Made by a program: the position numbers and the translations under genes | Notes under the pieces: generated by a model | The model's input: only the letters and a program-made list of their open reading frames with translations | Database searches by the model: none | Told to the model about the DNA's origin: nothing | Origin: an uncultured Verrucomicrobiota bacterium | Lineage (GTDB): Bacteria > Verrucomicrobiota > Kiritimatiellia > RFP12 > UBA3636 | Assembly: GCA_946612175.1 (NCBI GenBank) | Contig: CAMOEO010000223.1 | Coordinates: forward strand, 1 to 5,376 | DNA length: 5,376 bases | Direction of reading: 5' to 3' | Shown here: piece by piece, positions 1 through 5,376 of the stretch | How the letters are laid out: each line of letters begins with the position of its first letter | Position numbering within the stretch: the stretch's first letter is position 1

Positions 1-812
<812 letters not shown>

Positions 813-818
813 GCCCCG

Positions 819-848
819 ATGATAGCACACCCCGCCCCGCCGCTTCAA
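819..848 (-). promoter_or_regulatory. Predicted sigma70-type promoter of ligA, probably leaderless
   Basis: Read on the minus strand, TTGAAG (848-843) is followed by an 18-base spacer and TATCAT (824-819), with the extended -10 dinucleotide TG at 827-826. The A of the ligA ATG (812) is the seventh base after the -10 hexamer, which is where transcription normally starts. Promoter position and lack of a ribosome binding site therefore agree on a leaderless message. It lies in the 84-base gap between the methyltransferase stop and ligA. This is prediction from consensus only. Confidence 0.6.
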
Positions 849-864
849 CGCCCCGCGCGGGGCG
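849..864. repeat. Perfect 16-bp GC palindrome beside the ligA -35 element
   Basis: CGCCCCGCGCGGGGCG is a perfect inverted repeat (8+8 with no spacer, or a 6-bp stem with a GCGC loop). It directly abuts the -35 hexamer of the predicted ligA promoter and lies 33 bases past the methyltransferase stop codon. It could be an operator, or a hairpin ending the upstream operon. No T-run follows it on the minus strand, so it is not a standard intrinsic terminator. Chance is possible in such GC-rich DNA. Confidence 0.35.
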
Positions 865-896
865 CCGGATGGCGGAGGATCGGGACGGGGCGCCCG

Positions 897-1619
897 CTAG
901 CGCTCCCAGCGGCCGATGACGGGGGTGCCCCAGAGGCGCGTGAGGCCGACGGCGCGGCAGCAGCCCTCGAGGAAGGCGGAGAGCGGCTTGCACCGGAGCG
1001 CCCGGTGCACGACCATCGGCAGGAAGAACTGCGCGTAGCGGCCCGTCTCGCGGAAGCCCGCGGCGGCGAAGCCCTCGCGGACCTCGCGATGCCGGAAGAG
1101 CGTCCAGTGGCGCGTGTTCCTCTCGAACCTCTTCTTCGCCTTGAAGAGCGCCGGCGCGATCGCGTTGAGGCTCTGCGAGGTCGGGTAGTCCGTGATCACC
1201 GGGCCGCGCGAGACGCGGCACATCTCCTTCACCAGCTGCGGCCAGCGCTCGCAGTGCGTGAGCATGCGGACGGCGACCACCGCGTCGAAGCTCCGGTCCG
1301 GATACGGCAGCGCGACCACGTTGCCGACCTCGAACGTGCAGCGCCCCGCGTCGACGAGGTCCGCGATGCGGTGGCGGCAGCTCTCCGCGCTTCCGATGAC
1401 GGAGACCCTGTAGCCCGCGTCCGCGAGCGGATGCGCGAGCTGGCCGTGGCCGCCGCCGACGTCGAGCACCGTCGCGCCCGGGGCGACGGCGCCGGAGAGC
1501 AGGCGCAGGACGCCGCGCTCCTGCACCTTCAGCATCCAGGCGCCCGTCGCGCCGCGGAAGCGCGTGGCGTAGTCGTCGTTGGAGGTCTCGATGTCGGCGG
1601 TTTCGGGGTATTCGCTCAT
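897..1619 (-). CDS. Class I SAM-dependent methyltransferase (Methyltransf_11/25-like)
   Basis: A 240-residue soluble protein with a Rossmann-like methyltransferase fold. The SAM-binding motif I is VLDVGGGHG at about 51-59. Motif II/III-like segments follow: FEVGNVVALPYPDRSFDAVVAV (about 96-117, split by the acidic post-III region) and the MLTH motif at 119-122. The arrangement is that of the UbiE/BioC-type small-molecule or lipid methyltransferases, but the substrate cannot be read from sequence. The C-terminal part, with FLPMVVHRAL at about 199-208 and a GTPVIGRWER end, looks like an acceptor-side cap. Start ATG 1617-1619 overlaps the nadK stop as ATGA and has no Shine-Dalgarno sequence, so translation is probably coupled to nadK. 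A longer open frame runs upstream to 2144, but that part is an Arg-rich out-of-frame reading of nadK and was not used. Confidence is high for the fold and low for any specific reaction. Confidence 0.9.
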   Translation of the reverse strand: MSEYPETADIETSNDDYATRFRGATGAWMLKVQERGVLRLLSGAVAPGATVLDVGGGHGQLAHPLADAGYRVSVIGSAESCRHRIADLVDAGRCTFEVGNVVALPYPDRSFDAVVAVRMLTHCERWPQLVKEMCRVSRGPVITDYPTSQSLNAIAPALFKAKKRFERNTRHWTLFRHREVREGFAAAGFRETGRYAQFFLPMVVHRALRCKPLSAFLEGCCRAVGLTRLWGTPVIGRWER

Positions 1620-2434
1620 GGCAGGACGGTGCCGCGCCAGCCCAGCTTCGTGCGCAGCGGCGCGAAGGGGTCGGCGTCGGGAAGGACGAGGAGGCGGACC
1701 TTGAGGGCCGCGGTGGTGGCGGTGAAGGTGTCGCCCGGACGCAGCCGCGCGCGCAGCACGCCGTCGACGGAGAAGCCGGCGGGGGCCTCGGCGCGGGCGA
1801 GGCGGACGGTGACGACGCTCTCCGCCGGCAGCACGAGCGGCCGCGACGTGAGCGTGTGGGGGCAGACGACGCTCACGACGAACGCGGGCGTCGCGGGCGA
1901 GAGGATCGGCCCCCCGGCGGAGAGGGAGTAGGCGGTCGAGCCGGTGGGCGTCGCGAGGATCAGGCCGTCGCTGAGGAAGGTCGTGACCTCCGCGCCGTCG
2001 ACGACGAGGTCGAACGCGGCGACGCGCCCCGAGCCGCCGCGCATGGCGACGAGGTCGTTGAGCGCGAGGTACGCGGGGCCCGCGCGGCCGTTGCCGCCGC
2101 GCCGGACCTGGGCGCGCAGCATGGCGCGCTCCTCGACGGCGCACTCGCCGTCGCGCGCGGCGCGGAGCGCCTCCTCCACGCCGCCCAGCGGCGTCGCGGC
2201 CAGGTAGCCGAGCGAGCCGGCGTTGACGCCGAGGAACGGCACGCCGAGCTGCGCGCGCTCGCGCACGGCGCGCAGCATCGACCCGTCGCCGCCGACGACG
2301 ACGAGCAGGTCGGCCCGCCGCGCGGACGCCGCGGGCAGGACGCGCATCCCGAGCGTCCGGGCGGCGGCCCGGACGCGCGCCTCGGCCTCGCGGGCTTTCG
2401 GCAGGGTCTCGTTGCAGAGCAGGCAGACGTCCAT
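1616..2434 (-). CDS. nadK: NAD kinase (ATP-dependent NAD+ 2'-phosphotransferase)
   Basis: Phosphorylates NAD+ to NADP+ in the cytoplasm, the only route to NADP in most bacteria. The 272-residue protein is slightly shorter than the usual 290 or so. The N-terminal Rossmann half carries the signature GGDG at 48-51 (within VVVGGDGSMLRAV) and NAGSLGYLA at 71-79. The C-terminal beta-sandwich half carries ALNDL at 124-128, SDGLILATPTGSTAYSL starting at 155 with AGGPI at 173-177, the conserved CPHTLTSRPLVLP at about 191-203, and SVDG at 222-225. All diagnostic motifs are intact, so the enzyme should be active. The start ATG (2432-2434) is placed 43 bases after the oxidoreductase stop with only a weak GGAAA 6 bases upstream. 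The stop overlaps the methyltransferase start (ATGA). The gene is therefore the middle member of a three-gene operon driven from about 3594-3623. Confidence 0.96.
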   Translation of the reverse strand: MDVCLLCNETLPKAREAEARVRAAARTLGMRVLPAASARRADLLVVVGGDGSMLRAVRERAQLGVPFLGVNAGSLGYLAATPLGGVEEALRAARDGECAVEERAMLRAQVRRGGNGRAGPAYLALNDLVAMRGGSGRVAAFDLVVDGAEVTTFLSDGLILATPTGSTAYSLSAGGPILSPATPAFVVSVVCPHTLTSRPLVLPAESVVTVRLARAEAPAGFSVDGVLRARLRPGDTFTATTAALKVRLLVLPDADPFAPLRTKLGWRGTVLP

Positions 2435-2477
2435 GGCGGATTTCCGGGAGTTCGCTCCGGCGGCGCGCCCGCGCGCG

Positions 2478-3548
2478 CTACAGCCGCACCTCGCGGCCGA
2501 GCCGGGCGGACTTGTAGAAGCCCTCGAGGATGGCGATCATGTCGACGCCCTGCTGCGGCTTGTAGCACGGCTCGGCGCCATCGAGGACGACGTCGACGAA
2601 GTTGCGCAGGTTGCGCGCGTGGCCGTCGTCCTTCTGGACGCCGGGCGGGACGACGTCGAGCAGTTCGCCGTTCTCCTCCGTGAAAATCTTCATCTGGGAT
2701 CCGTCGATCGCGAAGCCGGCCTTCGTGCCCAGGAGCTCGACGAACCGGCGCTCCTTCTCGACGTTGCTCGCCCACGAGAACTCGATCTGCAGCACCGCGC
2801 CGTTCTCGAACCGGATGAAGCCCATCGCGAGGTCCTCGACGTCGAACGTCCCGCCCTTCACGGCGTCGCCGAACTTCGAGTGCTCGGAGTCGGAGACGTC
2901 GCTCCCCTCCGCGAACTTGCGGAACGTCTGGCCGGACACCGCCACGGGGCGCGGGCTGCCCATGAGCCAGACCGCCAGGTCGATCATGTGGACCCCGAGG
3001 TCGATGAGCGGGCCGCCGCCGGACTGCGCCTTCGTGGTGAACCAGCCGCCCTTGCCGGGGATGCCGCGGCGGCGCTGCCAGCCGCAGCGGCCGGCGTAGA
3101 TGTCGCCCGCGCGGCCGTCCGCGACGAACCGCTTGAGGTACTTCGCGGCGTCCGTGAAGCGGTTGTTGCGCATCACCATGAGGACCTTGCCGGCCTTCGC
3201 GGCGGCGTCGCGCATCGCGGCCGCCTTCTTCGCGTCGATCGCGTCGGGCTTCTCGCAGAAGACGTGCTTCCCGGCCTTGAACGCGGCGATCGCGATCTCG
3301 CTGTGCAGGTAGTTCGGCGTGCAGATGTCGACCGCGTCGATCGACGGGTCCTTCAGCAGCTCGCGGTAGTCGGCGAAGCGCGCGGCGCCGGGCGCGTACT
3401 CGTCCGCGTAGCCGTTCGCGCGCTCGGGGAGGATGTCGCAGAACGCGGCGAGCTCGACGCGGGGCTCGTGGCGGTAGTGGCAATCGAGGTGGTAGCGGCC
3501 CATGCCGCCGCAGCCGACGAGGCCGATCTTGAGGGTCTTCTTCTTCAT
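2478..3548 (-). CDS. Gfo/Idh/MocA family NAD(P)-dependent oxidoreductase
   Basis: A 356-residue cytoplasmic dehydrogenase-type enzyme. Family members oxidise or reduce sugars, inositols and related polyols with NAD(P). The N-terminal Rossmann domain begins almost at once: KIGLVGCGGMGRYH (7-20, GxGxxG at 12-17), the acidic end of beta-2 in FCD (36-38) that usually contacts the adenosine ribose, CTPNYLH at 76-82, and the family hallmark CEKP at 98-101 with conserved Lys100. The C-terminal alpha/beta domain has GGGPLIDLGVHMIDLAVWLMG at 177-197, split here as GGGPLIDLGVHMID plus LAVWLMG, giving the typical Asp183 and His187 of the active site. No secretion signal or twin-arginine motif is present, unlike many PVC members of the family. 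Start ATG 3546-3548 gives MKKKTLKIGL and has no clear Shine-Dalgarno sequence. The substrate is unknown. As first gene of the nadK operon it lies about 39 bases below a predicted transcription start. Confidence 0.94.
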   Translation of the reverse strand: MKKKTLKIGLVGCGGMGRYHLDCHYRHEPRVELAAFCDILPERANGYADEYAPGAARFADYRELLKDPSIDAVDICTPNYLHSEIAIAAFKAGKHVFCEKPDAIDAKKAAAMRDAAAKAGKVLMVMRNNRFTDAAKYLKRFVADGRAGDIYAGRCGWQRRRGIPGKGGWFTTKAQSGGGPLIDLGVHMIDLAVWLMGSPRPVAVSGQTFRKFAEGSDVSDSEHSKFGDAVKGGTFDVEDLAMGFIRFENGAVLQIEFSWASNVEKERRFVELLGTKAGFAIDGSQMKIFTEENGELLDVVPPGVQKDDGHARNLRNFVDVVLDGAEPCYKPQQGVDMIAILEGFYKSARLGREVRL

Positions 3549-3688
3549 GGGTGGAGAGCCGCCTGCGCGGCGCTGGAGTTGGCGTTGGCGTCGATTCTAC
3601 CACCACCCCGCCTCGGAAGTCAAAGCGCCCGCGCCCCGGGCCCAAGGCCGGCGACGGTGGAGCCGAGCCGGTCACGGCGCGAAGGACG
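3549..3688. other. 140-bp intergenic region between the exported-protein gene and the oxidoreductase operon
   Basis: Apart from the promoter at 3594-3623 I see no gene here. The stretch 3624-3660 is very GC-rich and contains a weak hairpin (GGCC-CAA-GGCC, 3639-3649) with no following T-run, so I could not identify a convincing terminator for the right-hand gene pair. Read-through into the downstream operon is possible. Confidence 0.5.
3594..3623 (-). promoter_or_regulatory. Predicted sigma70-type promoter of the oxidoreductase-nadK-methyltransferase operon
   Basis: On the minus strand TTGACT (3623-3618, five of six consensus bases) is followed by an 18-base spacer and TAGAAT (3599-3594, five of six), with the extended -10 TG at 3602-3601. 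The predicted start lies near 3587, giving a leader of about 39 bases to the ATG at 3548. This is the strongest promoter match in the window. It shares the TGn-10 and 18-base spacing with the ligA promoter, which supports both. Confidence 0.7.
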
Positions 3689-4954
3689 TCAATAGAGGAA
3701 AATCCGCGTGCGGACGACGTCGAGCTTGCCCGCGCCCTTCACGGTGCCGTAGGGGTGGAGTTCGAAGATCTGGATGACGCTGCGGCCCCAGACGGAGGTT
3801 CCGGATCCGTCCGTCACGCGGATGCGGAGCCTTTGCAGCGACACGCCGCGGAACTCGACCGTCACGCGCCGGTAGGAGCCGGATCCGGCCGCAACCTCCG
3901 CCGAGCCGACCAGGGTCTCCTCGTCGCCCTCGACCCGGTAGAAGTCCAGCGTCTGGGCGCGGTTCGGAACCGAGAACTCGACCTTCGTCAGGTCGATCTC
4001 GGTCCCGAAGTCGAATTCGGCCCATTCGTCGTGCGAGCGGGACTCGGGCATCCACCCGTAGCCGCCGGTCCATTCGCCGTCGAGCAGGTTGGCCGCGCAG
4101 GGCCCCCATTCCGGATGCCACTCGGACGAGACCGAGAGGTCCGTGAACTGCACGATGCCGGGGGAGACGACCCCGCCGAGGGAGGCGAGGTCGATCGGGA
4201 CGTTGAAGACCTCCGACCAGTCGCACCGCGTGCAGGCGATCGACCCGGAGCCGTACGACGAGCTCGTTCCGGGCGCGGACAGGGTCGGGACGTAGTCGTG
4301 CCCGAGCGGGGGAAGCAGCTCCGACGGCCGTTCGGAGATTTCGCCGCAGACCAGGCACTTGTGCCGGTCGACGCCCCGCTTCGTGCAGCTGGCCGAACCC
4401 TCGACGGGAGTCCAGTCCGAGAAGGCGGGGTGCGCGCATCCCATCTGGGCGGGGTCGATGCCCCAGACCTCGATCTCCGACGTGCCCGGCGACCAGCCCG
4501 TCAGCTTGTTGAAGACGATCTTCACCTTCGTGCAGACCTTCCCGACGGTATAGGCCGCGCCGTCCGTCCCGGCGTAGGAAACGCCGACGGCGCCGTCGAC
4601 CGGCGCGTACTGCGAGGCTCCGGACTCGAGATAGTAGAGGGAGTACTGGTGGGCGGCCGCCTGCCAGACCTTGAACTGCGTGACATAGTATCCCCCGGAC
4701 AGGAGCGAATCGAGGTTGAACTCCATGTACATGTTGTCCTCCCCGTGCCCGTCGTAGGGGAAGTGGACGCCGTTTCGGTATTTTCCGTCGAACAGATTGG
4801 CTTGGGTCGTTCCGCCGCCGTTCCATTTGTTGTTCGGGTTCCCGTTTTTCCAGTACATCTGGGCGACGCCGGAAATGGCGAGCTTTTCCGCGTCCGCCGC
4901 GAGCAGCGCGGCGGGAAAGAGGAAGATGGAAATGAAAAGGAGGAGGGGTTTCAT
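3689..4954 (-). CDS. Exported protein with two discoidin-like (F5/8 type C-like) domains flanking a Cys-rich GHD insert
   Basis: A 421-residue protein with a Sec signal peptide: MKPLLLFISIFLFPAALLAA, with likely cleavage after about residue 19-20 and no lipobox Cys. Residues about 24-166 look like a discoidin/galactose-binding domain: ANLFDGKY (52-59), a hydrophobic strand NMYMEFNL (74-81), then QFKVWQ and a closing EIEVWGI (160-166). Residues about 262-403 repeat the layout: ANLLDGEW (288-295), WAEFDFGTEIDLTKVEFSV (311-329), RLRIRV (375-380) and QIFELHPYG (395-403). Between them lies a Cys-rich linker with CAH at 173-175, CT at 190-191, CLVCG at 200-204, LGHDY at 217-221 and CTRC at 241-244. 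This resembles the repeated Cys/GHD segment of gut-bacterial surface proteins. Discoidin-like domains usually bind glycans, so a role in carbohydrate binding is inferred; no catalytic domain is seen. A GGAG Shine-Dalgarno sits 9 bases before the ATG, inside the end of the upstream gene. Confidence 0.85.
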   Translation of the reverse strand: MKPLLLFISIFLFPAALLAADAEKLAISGVAQMYWKNGNPNNKWNGGGTTQANLFDGKYRNGVHFPYDGHGEDNMYMEFNLDSLLSGGYYVTQFKVWQAAAHQYSLYYLESGASQYAPVDGAVGVSYAGTDGAAYTVGKVCTKVKIVFNKLTGWSPGTSEIEVWGIDPAQMGCAHPAFSDWTPVEGSASCTKRGVDRHKCLVCGEISERPSELLPPLGHDYVPTLSAPGTSSSYGSGSIACTRCDWSEVFNVPIDLASLGGVVSPGIVQFTDLSVSSEWHPEWGPCAANLLDGEWTGGYGWMPESRSHDEWAEFDFGTEIDLTKVEFSVPNRAQTLDFYRVEGDEETLVGSAEVAAGSGSYRRVTVEFRGVSLQRLRIRVTDGSGTSVWGRSVIQIFELHPYGTVKGAGKLDVVRTRIFLY

Positions 4955-4957
4955 GAA

Positions 4958-5376
4958 TCAAAGCTCCGACAATTTCGTTCCTTCGGCGATCGGGTGGTCC
5001 GCGACCACGAGCTTCACGAAGAGGGCCCGCGCATCGGCGGGCACGTCCAGAGAGACCGCGCCCGCGGCGATTTCGCCCTGCGACGCGACGCGCGAGTCGT
5101 CGACGGCGATCCAGTCCTTGTCGTCCGGGCTCAGCGTCTCGCAGACGAAGGCGGCGTACTCGGCGTCGGCGGGCTGGTCCGCCGTCGAGACGACGAGCTG
5201 CATCACGCGCCTGCCGTCCTTGACGACGAAGGACAACGGTCCGCCGGGCGCGGCCTCCGCGAATTCCGGCGCGCGGATCGCGACGATCGCGACCGGCTCG
5301 TACCAGACGCCGCGGAAGTCGTCGACGACGCCGTCGCCGACGTTCAAAAGGAACAGATGGCGGAAGAGGACCGAAA
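4958..5376 (-). CDS. Uncharacterised protein, C-terminal part (5' end beyond window)
   Basis: The last 139 or so codons of a gene that enters from the right edge. The frame remains open to 5376 (reading SVLFRHLFLLNVGDG before continuing), so this is most likely the tail of a longer protein. A TTG at 5345-5347 could start a 129-residue product, but it has no Shine-Dalgarno sequence and would cut through a hydrophobic run. The visible part has no transmembrane segment and is rich in Asp, Ala and Val. It alternates beta-type strands, such as GPLSFVVKDGRRVMQLVVS and a final ARALFVKLVVADHPI. This resembles the beta-sandwich C-terminal segments (quoted measure, W-x-V, then FxKLxV near the end) of large secreted proteins in PVC bacteria, but that is a loose impression, and I do not recognise the family. 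The stop TGA is 3 bases before the next ATG, so the two genes are probably co-expressed and may act together outside the cytoplasm. Confidence 0.7.
   Translation of the reverse strand, partial: SVLFRHLFLLNVGDGVVDDFRGVWYEPVAIVAIRAPEFAEAAPGGPLSFVVKDGRRVMQLVVSTADQPADAEYAAFVCETLSPDDKDWIAVDDSRVASQGEIAAGAVSLDVPADARALFVKLVVADHPIAEGTKLSEL
4964..4967 (-). promoter_or_regulatory. Shine-Dalgarno GGAG of the discoidin-like protein gene, inside the upstream gene
   Basis: GGAG on the minus strand lies 9 bases before the ATG at 4954 and is part of the last codons (Ser-Glu-Leu-stop) of the upstream gene. It is the clearest ribosome binding site in the window; the other starts have weak or no such motif. With the TGA-TTC-ATG junction it points to translational coupling. 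Confidence 0.6.

Noticed and set aside
897..2144. Extended 415-residue version of the methyltransferase
   Set aside because: The extra N-terminal part is an out-of-frame, Arg-rich translation of nadK. The ATGA overlap start at 1619 gives a normal-length methyltransferase.
2462..2477. GGCGCGCC and GCGCGC runs between the oxidoreductase and nadK
   Set aside because: Short CG palindromes are expected by chance at this GC content. The position in a 43-bp operon gap offers no further support.
3639..3649. Hairpin as terminator of the right-hand gene pair
   Set aside because: It has only a 4-bp stem and no T-run, so it is too weak to call.
1960..3675. Minus-strand 571-codon frame crossing the oxidoreductase and nadK
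   Set aside because: It is an out-of-frame reading of two motif-rich genes and is extremely Arg/Pro-rich.
2223..3695. Plus-strand open frame of 490 codons opposite the oxidoreductase
   Set aside because: It is the antisense shadow of a gene with clear GxGxxG and EKP motifs, and its composition is low-complexity.
3672..4961. Minus-strand 429-codon frame over the discoidin-like gene
   Set aside because: It is an alternative frame that is Arg-rich with no signal peptide, whereas the chosen frame has a signal peptide, domain repeats and a Shine-Dalgarno sequence.
5345..5347. TTG as start codon of the right-most gene
   Set aside because: The frame continues open to the window edge and there is no Shine-Dalgarno sequence, so an internal Leu codon of a longer protein is more likely.

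Overview
The window carries six genes, all on the minus strand. In transcription order (right to left) they are: the C-terminal end of an uncharacterised protein (4958-5376, 5' part beyond the window); a small exported protein with two discoidin-like domains around a cysteine-rich insert (3689-4954); a Gfo/Idh/MocA-family oxidoreductase (2478-3548); NAD kinase nadK (1616-2434); a class I SAM-dependent methyltransferase (897-1619); and the N-terminal 270 residues of NAD+-dependent DNA ligase ligA (1-812, 3' part beyond the window). No RNA gene, insertion sequence, CRISPR array or phage gene is visible.

The organism is a bacterium with a high-GC genome. The NAD+-dependent ligase and the bacterial-type NAD kinase establish the domain. 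Three things hint at a host- or sediment-associated member of the PVC group (Verrucomicrobiota/Kiritimatiellota-like), but none proves it: weak or absent Shine-Dalgarno sequences, secreted discoidin-like proteins with a Cys/GHD insert, and a Gfo/Idh/MocA enzyme of a type common there. This assignment is inference only.

Layout. Two transcription units are well marked by promoter-like sequences. One, TTGACT-18 bp-TAGAAT with an extended -10 TG, lies at 3594-3623 and should drive oxidoreductase-nadK-methyltransferase: the gap between the first two is 43 bp, and nadK and the methyltransferase overlap by ATGA. The second, TTGAAG-18 bp-TATCAT, also with an extended -10 TG, lies at 819-848. Its predicted start site coincides with the ligA start codon, so the ligA message is probably leaderless. 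The two right-hand genes form a separate, translationally coupled pair (TGA-TTC-ATG) of exported or unknown function.

Functionally, the left two thirds is mostly housekeeping: DNA joining, NADP supply, a nucleotide-cofactor oxidoreductase and a methyltransferase. The right third is accessory and less GC-rich, with a likely cell-surface or secreted binding protein. I see no clear sign of a novel defence or mobile system. The least-described content is the right-hand exported gene pair.
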